Source of the DNA: Nitrosomonadales bacterium
GTDB lineage: Bacteria > Pseudomonadota > Gammaproteobacteria > Burkholderiales > Gallionellaceae
NCBI GenBank assembly: GCA_016218415.1
Contig: JACRED010000019.1
Location: forward strand, 1-64,000
Direction of reading: 5' to 3'
Length of the DNA stretch: 64,000 nucleotides
Both the position numbers and the translations under genes were made by a program. Shown piece by piece: positions 17,658 through 25,567 of the stretch (positions are counted from its first letter, which is position 1; each line of letters begins with the position of its first letter). The notes beneath the pieces were generated by a model that was given only the letters and a program-made list of their open reading frames with translations, searched no databases and had not been told where the DNA came from.

Positions 17658-19712
17658 ATGCAAACGTTTCACTGTCGAGCTCTTTGCGCCGTTCTGACTT
17701 TCGTCTGTGCCGGTGTTGCTGCCGCACAGTCCACCGAAGAAGAGGATCTGGCGCTGGCCTACGGCGACAAATCTACCGTCAGCATCGCCACCGGAAGCTC
17801 GCAACCCGTCATTCGCGCGCCCTCTGCCTCGACCGTGATCACTGCCCGCGACATAGAAGCCATGGGCGCCACCGATCTGGACCAGGTGCTGGAAAGCGTG
17901 CCGGGTCTGCATGTTTCCATATCCTCCATCACCATGAAGCCAATTTACGAAATTCGCGGCATTGCTGCCAAAGAAAATCCGCATGTGTTGATGCTGGTGA
18001 ACGGCATCCCGATCACCAATGTTTTTGCGGGTGATCGCAGCCAGGTCTGGGGCGGCATGCCACTGGAAAATGTGGCGCGCATCGAAGTGATCCGCGGGCC
18101 GGGATCGGCGCTGTATGGCGCCGATGCATTCTCTGGCGTGATCAATATCATCACCAAAATCGCCTCAGACATCAAAGGCACTGAATACGGTTTGCGCGCA
18201 GGCAGTTTCAATAGCCGCGAGGCATGGGTGCAGCACGGCGGCAAACTGGGCGTGCTCGACGCCGCTTTCTATCTGCGCGCAGGGAATACCGATGGACAGA
18301 AAGGCATCATCCAGAAGGATGCCCAATCTGCTTGGGATGCAGTCTATGGCACGAACGCTTCTCGGGCTCCCGGTTCAGTCAATGCGGAACGCAAGGCAAT
18401 CGATGCGCGCACCGATTTGTATTATGAACAATGGCGCTTCAGGGCGGGTTACCAGAAACGAGAACTCGGTGTTGGCGCGGGTGTCGCGGGAGCATTGGAT
18501 ACTGACGCGCGCGCGCATGCTTCAAGGTTTTATCTGGATATGAGTTATGAGAAAGCGAATTGGGTGCCGAATTGGGATGTATCAGGGGTTGCCGGTTATT
18601 ACGACATCAAGGAATACGGTGATCCCGCCTACACACTGTTTCCGGCAGGAGCTTTTGGCGGAGCCTTTCCCAATGGATTCATCGGAAATCCCGGCCATTC
18701 GGAGCGGCATACCCACGCCAGCATTTCCGCGTTCTACTCCGGCTTTGAACATCATCGGGTGCGTATAGGTACGGGATACCGGGTAGAGGATTTGTACAAA
18801 ACAAATGAGGAAAAAAATTTCGATGCAACTTTTGCCCCGTTGCCCGGCTTGGTGAATGCCGGCCCGAATTTGATCTACATGCTGCCGCACAAACGTAATC
18901 TGTCCTATGTGTTTGTACAGGACGAGTGGAGCCTCGCCAAGGACTGGGCGCTGACGGCCGGCGTGCGGCATGATCGCTACTCTGATTTTGGCGGCACGAC
19001 CAATCCCCGCCTTGCGCTGGTGTGGGATGCGGCGTACAACGTGGTCATCAAGGCCATGCACGGAACAGCTTTCCGCGCCCCCTCCTTCTCTGAACTCTAT
19101 TCCATCAATAACCCGGTGGTTGTCGGCAGTCCCAGTATCAATCCGGAGACTATCAACACCGACGAACTGGCGTTTTCCTGGCAGCCGGTAAGCAAGTTGC
19201 AAACCAACCTGAATTTTTTCCAATACCGCATGCGCAACATCATTTTGCCTGTCGCGGCGAAGTACGGGAATGCCGGCGACCAGACGGGTCGGGGCCTGGA
19301 ATTGGAAGCGACGCTGGATGCCACCGGCAACCTGCGTTTGACCGGAAATTATTCCTTGCAGCATTCAACTGACGGGGCTACCGGCAAGGATGCGGGCATG
19401 GCGCCGCATCGACGTTTATTCGCAAGTGCCGACTGGCGGGTTGTGCCGCTATGGCAACTTGGCGCGACAGTCAATCATGTGGCGGAACGAATGCGCGAAC
19501 CGGGCGACACGCGCGCCAAGATCCCGGACTACACCAGGGCGGATTTGACTCTGCGGCGCGAGAAGTTCGCCGGCGGCTGGGATATGCGCGCCATGGTGAC
19601 CAACCTGTTCAACAGCAGTGCCTATGAACCGACATTCATGTCCGTGGGCATGCAATCCGACTTGCCGCTTCCGGGCCGTGCCTATTACATCCAGATGCAG
19701 CTTAAACTTTGA
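17658..19712 (+). CDS. TonB-dependent outer-membrane receptor
   Basis: 684 aa from the ATG at 17658, which has AAAGGGGAG just upstream and opens a signal peptide ending at AGVAAAQ; an earlier ATG at 17610 overlaps the previous stop but would bury the signal. A possible TonB box (STVSIATG) precedes the plug domain (SASTVITARDIEAMGA to about VARIEVIRGPGSALYGADAF, residues about 45-160), followed by the 22-strand barrel. It resembles the colicin I receptor/catecholate-siderophore group. Such receptors import metal chelates, cobalamin or carbohydrates using TonB-ExbBD. As last gene of the ThDP/citrate-synthase-like operon it points to a metabolite that is taken up, or made, secreted and retrieved. 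Confidence 0.92.
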   Translation: MQTFHCRALCAVLTFVCAGVAAAQSTEEEDLALAYGDKSTVSIATGSSQPVIRAPSASTVITARDIEAMGATDLDQVLESVPGLHVSISSITMKPIYEIRGIAAKENPHVLMLVNGIPITNVFAGDRSQVWGGMPLENVARIEVIRGPGSALYGADAFSGVINIITKIASDIKGTEYGLRAGSFNSREAWVQHGGKLGVLDAAFYLRAGNTDGQKGIIQKDAQSAWDAVYGTNASRAPGSVNAERKAIDARTDLYYEQWRFRAGYQKRELGVGAGVAGALDTDARAHASRFYLDMSYEKANWVPNWDVSGVAGYYDIKEYGDPAYTLFPAGAFGGAFPNGFIGNPGHSERHTHASISAFYSGFEHHRVRIGTGYRVEDLYKTNEEKNFDATFAPLPGLVNAGPNLIYMLPHKRNLSYVFVQDEWSLAKDWALTAGVRHDRYSDFGGTTNPRLALVWDAAYNVVIKAMHGTAFRAPSFSELYSINNPVVVGSPSINPETINTDELAFSWQPVSKLQTNLNFFQYRMRNIILPVAAKYGNAGDQTGRGLELEATLDATGNLRLTGNYSLQHSTDGATGKDAGMAPHRRLFASADWRVVPLWQLGATVNHVAERMREPGDTRAKIPDYTRADLTLRREKFAGGWDMRAMVTNLFNSSAYEPTFMSVGMQSDLPLPGRAYYIQMQLKL

Positions 19713-19790
19713 GCGATAGTCAAGTGCTGCGGTTACAGGGAGCCGCATGGCACTCCAACGGTGTGCTCGGCAATGACGGCAAGTCCATCA

Positions 19791-20102
19791 TCAGATTTTA
19801 AGCCGCTCCACCACTCTGCCATTCTTCAAGTGTTCCTCGATGATTTCGTCGAGGTCGCTTTCATCTATATAGGTGTACCAGGTGCCCTCCGGATAAATCA
19901 CGATCACCGGGCCGTCGTCGCAGCGATCCATGCACCCGGCGGAGTTGATGCGGATGTTGTTCTGCTGTTTGGAAATCCCGAGCGCCTTGACCTTGTTCTT
20001 CACGTAATCTCGTGCCTGTTGTGCACGGTGGTCATTGCAGCAGGCGCTGCCGTCCTCGCGCTGGTTGGTGCAGAAAAACACATGCTTGTCGTAATAACTC
20101 AT
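19791..20102 (-). CDS. Thioredoxin-like [2Fe-2S] ferredoxin
   Basis: 103 aa. Matches the COG3411 group: HVFFCTNQREDGSACC at the N-terminus and INSAGCMDRCDDGPVIVIYPEG in the C-terminal half; four cysteines (C11, one of C21/C22, C57, C61) can hold a 2Fe-2S cluster in a thioredoxin fold. The partner is unknown. The ATG is at 20102. It is convergent with the TonB receptor; 78 bp between them show no clear terminator. Confidence 0.9.
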   Translation of the reverse strand: MSYYDKHVFFCTNQREDGSACCNDHRAQQARDYVKNKVKALGISKQQNNIRINSAGCMDRCDDGPVIVIYPEGTWYTYIDESDLDEIIEEHLKNGRVVERLKI

Positions 20103-20164
20103 GAAGGCTCCAGTTGAATGGTGCGGGATTATTTCATTATTCAGTCATATGGCGAAATATTGCA

Positions 20165-20189
20165 GGGGCGCGATGAATCGCGCCCCTAC
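20165..20189. repeat. Palindrome, variant of the GTAGGGGC family
   Basis: GGGGCGCGAT GA ATCGCGCCCC (20165-20186) followed by TAC. Same ends (GGGGC...GCCCCTAC) as the two identical 28-bp palindromes at 23266 and 56637, but with a different core. It sits in the 116-bp gap between the VanZ-like gene and the ferredoxin gene, both on the minus strand. Confidence 0.8.
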
Positions 20190-20218
20190 CGGGTTTTGTT
20201 CGTTGAAATGGAATGGGG

Positions 20219-21283
20219 TCATATCTTTCGGATTCGCGACAGGTGGAATATCAGCAGCAGCGGGAAGCACAGGGAGATGGTCTGCGCGAGGCCGTTGTAG
20301 TTGAGCAGATGGCCGTAGTGCCAGTGATAGACAGAGGTCGCGGCGGAGGGAGCGTTGCTGTCCAGCACGAAATTGATGATGACGAAGTAGGTCGCGGCCA
20401 TCAGCGTGCCAAAGGCCAGCATTGCAATGCTGGACAGCCACCGTAACGCGAGCAGCAGCAACATACCCGCTATGATTCCCAGCATGGCTTCGCTGTTGAC
20501 CCATAACAGCAATGCCCAGGATTTCAGCAGCACGGCGGCAGCGATGAATTTGGCCAGCGCCACCACACTTAACACGACCAGCGATGCGGTGGCGGCATTG
20601 CGCGGAATGCGCAGCAGGGTCAGCATCAGCGTGCCCAGCATCAACAGGTTCAGCGTGACCGCGCCGCTTTCCCACCAGTCGAACGGCACCGGCGGCAGTT
20701 TCGCGAAAGGCTGTCGCGCCACCTCGCTGATGAATACATTGCCCAGCATCGGCAGCGACGGGTTGATCTGGCCGAACATCCACAGCGCGAGCAAGGCCAG
20801 GCCAAAATCGATCTCCTTGCCGTGATGGAACAGGCTGCTGCGCCAGTGTGTCAGACGGGCGAGCAGCCATGGCCGCGAGGTGATGCTCACCGCCAACAAC
20901 GCGCCGATCAGCGTGCCCAGGCTGTTGGATAACAGGTCGGTGTTCGAACTGTTGCGCGACGGCAGATACATTTGCAGGTATTCCATGCCGGCCGACAGCA
21001 ATACGCCGGCACACACGCCGAAGAACACACTGGCCGCCGCGCCATGCCGCGCGCGCAAAGTCAGCACGACCAGAAAGCCCAGGGGCAGATAGGACAACAG
21101 ATTCACGATCGCATCGAACGCGGTATAGGTGAATCCGAGATGGAGCACCTCGCCGAATTCCAGCCCCTGATTGCGCCAGCCGGCAAATGGTGACAAGCTG
21201 GCGTACACGATGAACAGCGCGTAGCCTGCCGTCAGCCAGGTGCGCAGCCTTGCGTGAGTCTGGATGGGATATGGATTGCTCAT
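20219..21283 (-). CDS. VanZ-like family membrane protein
   Basis: 354 aa from the ATG at 21283; an upstream TTG (21316) is less likely. The N-terminal 130 residues form a VanZ-like domain (YALFIVYASLSPFAGWRN, FDAIVNLLSYLPLGFLVV, GMEYLQMYLPSRNSSNTDLL with the acidic N-TDLLSNSLG motif). The C-terminal half adds about five further hydrophobic segments of unknown function. VanZ is named for mild teicoplanin resistance, but most homologs have no proven role. Divergent from the SRPBCC gene. Confidence 0.82.
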   Translation of the reverse strand: MSNPYPIQTHARLRTWLTAGYALFIVYASLSPFAGWRNQGLEFGEVLHLGFTYTAFDAIVNLLSYLPLGFLVVLTLRARHGAAASVFFGVCAGVLLSAGMEYLQMYLPSRNSSNTDLLSNSLGTLIGALLAVSITSRPWLLARLTHWRSSLFHHGKEIDFGLALLALWMFGQINPSLPMLGNVFISEVARQPFAKLPPVPFDWWESGAVTLNLLMLGTLMLTLLRIPRNAATASLVVLSVVALAKFIAAAVLLKSWALLLWVNSEAMLGIIAGMLLLLALRWLSSIAMLAFGTLMAATYFVIINFVLDSNAPSAATSVYHWHYGHLLNYNGLAQTISLCFPLLLIFHLSRIRKI

Positions 21284-21359
21284 GGCCGAATGGGTGTGTC
21301 TCCAACAGTCGCGCAAGTTTATCCTATCCGCTGTCCGTGCAACCGGGGAGGGAAAGCAA

Positions 21360-22004
21360 ATGGCCTTAATCGAACCACGCCGTCACCTGTTGCTGCTGCT
21401 CTTGCTCTGTTGCGATGCCGACGCGCAGGCGCCTGATAAGATGCCCGCGTTTGAGAAGCCGGCACCAGTGGTGAATATCAAGCGGCAGGGCTCCAGTTTC
21501 ATCGTTCATGCCGCGGTCATACTGCCCGTGACCCGCTGCGAGGCCTATGCGCTGCTGACCGATTACGCCAGCCAGCCGTCTTACATTCCCGGCATGCTGG
21601 AGATCGGCGTCGAGCGGATATCGGAGACGGTCGTGAAAGTCCGCCAGCTGGTTGAGGCGCATGTGCTGTTCTTCAGCATTGATGTGGAGATCGTGCTGGT
21701 GATGGAAGAGATGCCCGGCAGATACATCACCTTCAGGCAGACCGAAGGAGACTTGGAGTCGTACAGCGGCATATGGACGCTGCTGGACGCGGCGGAAGGA
21801 ACGAAGCTGACCTACGATGCGGAGCTGCTATTCGCCGGTTATGTGCCGGGGTTCCTCGGCAAGATGGTGCTGGAAGACGAGTCGGCTAAGCGCTTCGAGG
21901 CGGTCGCCAAAGAGGCGGGCGCGCGCAAGGCCGGCGGACGGCTGAGTTGCAACTCAGCGCAGTCTGAAAATGACGCCCCGGTCAGCAGGTATACTGCACG
22001 CTGA
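21360..22004 (+). CDS. Secreted SRPBCC/START-like (polyketide cyclase type) protein
   Basis: 214 aa from the ATG at 21360, preceded by GGGGAGGGA (21345-21353); a longer reading would overlap the divergent VanZ gene. A leucine-rich signal peptide (HLLLLLLLCCDADAQA) is followed by a helix-grip domain: AYALLTDYASQPSYIPGMLEI, GDLESYSGIWTLL, LTYDAELLFAGYVPGFLGKM. This resembles the ribosome association toxin RatA/coenzyme-Q-binding family but exported, so it may bind a hydrophobic ligand in the periplasm. Function unknown. Confidence 0.75.
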   Translation: MALIEPRRHLLLLLLLCCDADAQAPDKMPAFEKPAPVVNIKRQGSSFIVHAAVILPVTRCEAYALLTDYASQPSYIPGMLEIGVERISETVVKVRQLVEAHVLFFSIDVEIVLVMEEMPGRYITFRQTEGDLESYSGIWTLLDAAEGTKLTYDAELLFAGYVPGFLGKMVLEDESAKRFEAVAKEAGARKAGGRLSCNSAQSENDAPVSRYTAR

Positions 22005-22024
22005 AGGAGCAACCTGCCGCTGCA

Positions 22025-23269
22025 ATGACGATCCATCCGCTATTTCCCGTTTTAACCCAAGCACAAGCCGTGAATTTTCAGGCCTTGCCGCCGCTGTCGC
22101 TGTACATCCATGTCCCGTGGTGCGTGCGCAAATGTCCCTATTGCGATTTCAATTCGCATGAAGTGCATACTCCCTCTTCCTTGCAGGGAGAGGGCCGGGG
22201 TGAGGGTAGAATTCTTGAGGCACTCGAACAGCAATATGTCGCGGCGCTTATCCGCGATCTGGAGCTGGCGTTGCCTCAGATATGGGGGCGCAAGGTGTAC
22301 ACGGTGTTCTTCGGCGGCGGCACGCCCAGCTTGCTGAGCGGGGAGAGCGTCGCGGAGATTCTGCGCCAGGTGCGCATGCTGCTGCCGCTTGCCGGCAACG
22401 CCGAGATTACGCTGGAAGCGAATCCCGGCACGGTCGAGGCGGCACGCTTCGCGGCCTATCGCGACGCGGGCGTGAACCGCCTGTCGATGGGCATCCAGAG
22501 CTTTAACGATGCGCACCTGAAGGCGTTGGGGCGCATCCATTCCGCCGATGAAGCGAAGCGCGCGATAGGCATCGCGCAACAGCATTTCGACAATATCAAC
22601 CTGGACCTGATGTACGCGTTGCCAAATCAATCATTGGGCGAGGCGTTGCAGGATGTGCAGACCGCGCTGACGTTGGCGCCGCAGCACCTGTCCTGTTACC
22701 ACCTGACACTGGAGCCGAACACGCTGTTCTACCGCAATCCGCCTTCGCTGCCGGATGATGATGCGAGCAGCGACATGCAACAGCGCATCGAGGAATCGCT
22801 GGCGGCGCACGGCTACGAACATTACGAAACTTCGGCCTTCGCGCAACCGCAACGCCGCGCCAGACACAACCTCAACTACTGGCAGTTCGGCGACTATCTG
22901 GGCATAGGCGCGGGGGCGCACAGCAAGCTGAGTTTTCCCGACAGGATCATCCGGCAGGCGCGCTACAAACAGCCGCAAGCGTATATGCAGCAAGTCGCCA
23001 GGGATGCGCCGCTGCAGAGCGAACAGGAGGTTGCAACCGACGAGTTGGCATTCGAATTCATGATGAACGCGCTGCGCCTGAACGGGGGATTCGATAGCGC
23101 GTTATTCAGCGAGCGCACCAGCCTGTCGCTGTTCGCGATCCGGCGCGAACTGGCCGAAGCGGAAAAACGCGGGTTGTTGTTCAGGGATCATCTGCGCATC
23201 GCGCCGACGCAGAGGGGGCAGCGCTTTTTAAACGACCTGCTGGAGATGTTTCTGAAGAATGCGGCGTAG
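22025..23269 (+). CDS. hemW: Radical SAM heme chaperone HemW (with in-frame repeat insert)
   Basis: 414 aa. HemW delivers heme and is related to oxygen-independent coproporphyrinogen oxidase HemN. The CxxxCxxC cluster motif is in HVPWCVRKCPYCDFNSHE; FFGGGTPSLL, ITLEANPGT, GVNRLSMGIQSF and the ARHNLNYWQFGDYLGIGAGAH signature follow. Between CDFNSHE and the QQYVAALIRDLE helix lies an extra stretch of about 17 residues (TPSSLQGEGRGEGRILE) encoded by a palindromic repeat. The TAG stop lies within another palindrome (23266-23293). Confidence 0.94.
   Translation: MTIHPLFPVLTQAQAVNFQALPPLSLYIHVPWCVRKCPYCDFNSHEVHTPSSLQGEGRGEGRILEALEQQYVAALIRDLELALPQIWGRKVYTVFFGGGTPSLLSGESVAEILRQVRMLLPLAGNAEITLEANPGTVEAARFAAYRDAGVNRLSMGIQSFNDAHLKALGRIHSADEAKRAIGIAQQHFDNINLDLMYALPNQSLGEALQDVQTALTLAPQHLSCYHLTLEPNTLFYRNPPSLPDDDASSDMQQRIEESLAAHGYEHYETSAFAQPQRRARHNLNYWQFGDYLGIGAGAHSKLSFPDRIIRQARYKQPQAYMQQVARDAPLQSEQEVATDELAFEFMMNALRLNGGFDSALFSERTSLSLFAIRRELAEAEKRGLLFRDHLRIAPTQRGQRFLNDLLEMFLKNAA
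22169..22208. repeat. In-frame palindromic repeat inside hemW
   Basis: An imperfect inverted repeat: CTCCCTCTTCC on the left, TTGCA centre, GGGAGAGGG and GGGTGAGGG on the right. It belongs to the same CCCTC...GAGGG family as 50559-50600 (in bioH) and 52878-52928 (intergenic). Translated in frame it adds SLQGEGRGEGR to HemW. Confidence 0.75.
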
Positions 23270-23293
23270 GGGCACGGCGCGCCGTGCCCCTAC
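23266..23293. repeat. 28-bp perfect palindrome between hemW and trmL
   Basis: A perfect palindrome (14-bp arms, ends GTAGGGGC...GCCCCTAC), identical to 56637-56664. It contains the TAG stop of hemW (23267-23269) and, on the other strand, the TAG stop of trmL (23290-23292). It is likely to fold as a hairpin and may end transcription from both convergent genes, though no T-run follows here. Confidence 0.9.
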
Positions 23294-23763
23294 AAGATGA
23301 CGGATGCGCCCTCAAACCCGCACTGCCGCCACGCCTCATAGACGGCCACCGCGACGGTGTTGGACAGGTTCAGGCTGCGGTTGTCGGGCAGCATCGGCAG
23401 GCGGACGCGATGGTCGGTATCAAACTGGCCGAGCACCTCGGCAGGCAGGCCGCGGCTCTCCGGGCCGAACAGGAGTGCATCGCCGGCCCGGTAGTTCATT
23501 TGATGAAAAGCCTGCGAGCCTTTGGTGGTGAGCGCGAACACGCGCGCCGGGTCGAATGCGGCCAGACAACCCGGCAATGTTTCGTGGACTTGCAAGGTCG
23601 CGAACTCGTGGTAGTCCAGTCCGGCACGCACCAGCTGCTTGTCTTCCAGCGTGAAGCCCAGCGGCTTGACCAGGTGCAACCGGCTGCCGGTGTTGGCGCA
23701 TAGCCGGATGATGTTGCCGGTGTTGGGCGGAATTTCGGGTTGGTACAGAATCACGTGAAACAT
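23290..23763 (-). CDS. trmL: tRNA (cytidine/uridine-34 2'-O)-methyltransferase TrmL
   Basis: 157 aa SPOUT enzyme that methylates the wobble ribose in tRNA-Leu isoacceptors. Family motifs: [20 protein letters not shown] at the N-terminus, [11 protein letters not shown] (SAM-binding knot) and IPM-like [19 protein letters not shown] at the C-terminus. Length is normal. Convergent with hemW; the two genes end inside the same palindrome. Confidence 0.96.
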   Translation of the reverse strand: MFHVILYQPEIPPNTGNIIRLCANTGSRLHLVKPLGFTLEDKQLVRAGLDYHEFATLQVHETLPGCLAAFDPARVFALTTKGSQAFHQMNYRAGDALLFGPESRGLPAEVLGQFDTDHRVRLPMLPDNRSLNLSNTVAVAVYEAWRQCGFEGASVIL

Positions 23764-23861
23764 AAAAAATACCCGCTAAGTCCTTGTCATCATCGCGAAA
23801 AACGGCTAACTTCCGCCCCTGTGAGAATTGCGTCTCGGAAATATCTACTCAGGGGAGAATT

Positions 23862-25565
23862 ATGGCGCGTCCGGAGAAAGTTCGCTTAGGCGATTTGCTG
23901 GTACAGCAGAAACTCATTTCGCAAGACCAGCTCAAGTTTGCGCTCGAGCAGCAGAAGCGCAGCGGGCGCAAACTGGGTCGCGTGCTGGTAGACAATGCCT
24001 TCGTCACCGAGGAAAACATCTCCGAAGCGCTTGCCAAGCAACTCAACATCCCTTACATCAATCTCAAGTACTACCATATCAATCTCGAACTGGTCCGGAT
24101 GCTTCCGGAAAACCAGGCGCGGCGTTTCCGCGCCATCGTGCTGGAGGAGCGCAATGGCCTGCTGCTGGTCGGCATGGCCGATCCGACCGATCTGTTCGGC
24201 TTTGATGAGATCGGCCGCATCCTCAAACGCGACATCGATGTGGCGGTGGTCACCGAAGGCCAGTTGCTGGAAAGCATAGATCGCGGCTACCGGCGCACCG
24301 AGGAAATCACCGGCCTGGCCCGCGAGCTCAGCGAGGACATCGGCGACACCTATGTGGACTTCGGGGCGCTGACCGACACCGTCGGCACCGAAGAGGCGCC
24401 GGTGGTCAAGCTGCTGCAGAGCCTGTTCGACGATGCCACCAACATCCGGGCTTCCGACATCCATATCGAGCCGCAGGAAGGCAGGGTGATGATCCGTTTC
24501 CGCATCGACGGCGCGCTGCATCTGCAAACTGAAGCCGACAGCAAGATCGCGCCCGCGCTGGTGTTGCGCCTCAAGCTGATGTCCGGCCTGGATATCTCGG
24601 AAAAACGCCTGCCGCAGGACGGGCGTTTCCATGTGCGCGTGCGCGATCACGGCGTGGATGTGCGTATCGCGACCTGCCCCACGCAGAACGGCGAATCGGT
24701 GGTGATGCGGCTGTTGCGCCAGGATGGCGGGATGGTCGGTCTGGACAAGCTGGGCATGCCGCCCGATATGCTCAAACGCTTCCGCGAGATTATCCGGCGC
24801 AGCAACGGCATGATACTGGTGACCGGCCCGACCGGCAGCGGCAAGACCACCACGCTGTATTCCGCGCTGGCCGAGATCAACACCATAGACCAGAAAATCA
24901 TCACCGTGGAAGACCCGGTGGAATATCGTTTGTCCGGCATCAATCAGGTGCAGGTGAACGAAAAGATCGACCTGACGTTTTCGCGCGTGTTGCGTTCAGC
25001 TCTGCGCCAGGACCCGGATGTGATCCTGGTCGGCGAGATGCGCGATGCCGAGACCGCGCAGATCGGCCTGCGCGCCGCGATGACCGGCCATCTGGTGTTC
25101 TCCACGCTGCATACCCGCGATGCCGCAGGAACGCTGTTCCGTCTGGTAGACATGGGCACGCCGCGCTACATGGTGGCTTCCTCGGTGCAGGCGGTGATCG
25201 CGCAACGATTGCTGCGGGTCGTGTGCGGCAGTTGCAGCGAAGCGCATATCCCGACGGCGCAGGAAGCCGAGTGGTTGCAGGTGGAGGGCGTGACGCCGGA
25301 TCAATTCGGCGGATTGCAGCACGGGCGCGGTTGTTCGCATTGCAACGGCACCGGTTATCGAGGCCGCATGGGCGTGTACGAGATGCTGGAAATGAACCGC
25401 GAGATGGTCGAGGCGGCGGCACATGACAATGCCACCCACTTCATGCAGGTCGCATACAAGCATATGCAGGGCAAGACCATCCTGTCGCGCGCGCTGGAGC
25501 AGATGAAACTTGGCCATACCACGGTTGCCGAGGTGATGCGCATCAGTAATCAGGTAGAGGATTAG
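23862..25565 (+). CDS. mshE: MSHA pilus extension ATPase MshE
   Basis: 567 aa from the ATG at 23862 (AGGGGAGAA at 23851-23859). Cytoplasmic GspE/PilB-type ATPase driving MSHA pilus assembly. The N-terminal MshEN domain has two copies of the c-di-GMP-binding motif (RLGDLLVQQKLISQDQLKFA and KLGRVLVDNAFVTEENISEA). The ATPase core has Walker A GPTGSGKTTT, Asp box TVEDPVEYRL, Walker B DVILVGEMRD and His box TGHLVFSTLHTRDA. A zinc-binding CGSCSEA...CSHCNGTG loop is present. First gene of the long MSHA locus; it ends 2 bp before mshG. Confidence 0.95.
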   Translation: MARPEKVRLGDLLVQQKLISQDQLKFALEQQKRSGRKLGRVLVDNAFVTEENISEALAKQLNIPYINLKYYHINLELVRMLPENQARRFRAIVLEERNGLLLVGMADPTDLFGFDEIGRILKRDIDVAVVTEGQLLESIDRGYRRTEEITGLARELSEDIGDTYVDFGALTDTVGTEEAPVVKLLQSLFDDATNIRASDIHIEPQEGRVMIRFRIDGALHLQTEADSKIAPALVLRLKLMSGLDISEKRLPQDGRFHVRVRDHGVDVRIATCPTQNGESVVMRLLRQDGGMVGLDKLGMPPDMLKRFREIIRRSNGMILVTGPTGSGKTTTLYSALAEINTIDQKIITVEDPVEYRLSGINQVQVNEKIDLTFSRVLRSALRQDPDVILVGEMRDAETAQIGLRAAMTGHLVFSTLHTRDAAGTLFRLVDMGTPRYMVASSVQAVIAQRLLRVVCGSCSEAHIPTAQEAEWLQVEGVTPDQFGGLQHGRGCSHCNGTGYRGRMGVYEMLEMNREMVEAAAHDNATHFMQVAYKHMQGKTILSRALEQMKLGHTTVAEVMRISNQVED

Positions 25566-25567
25566 GC

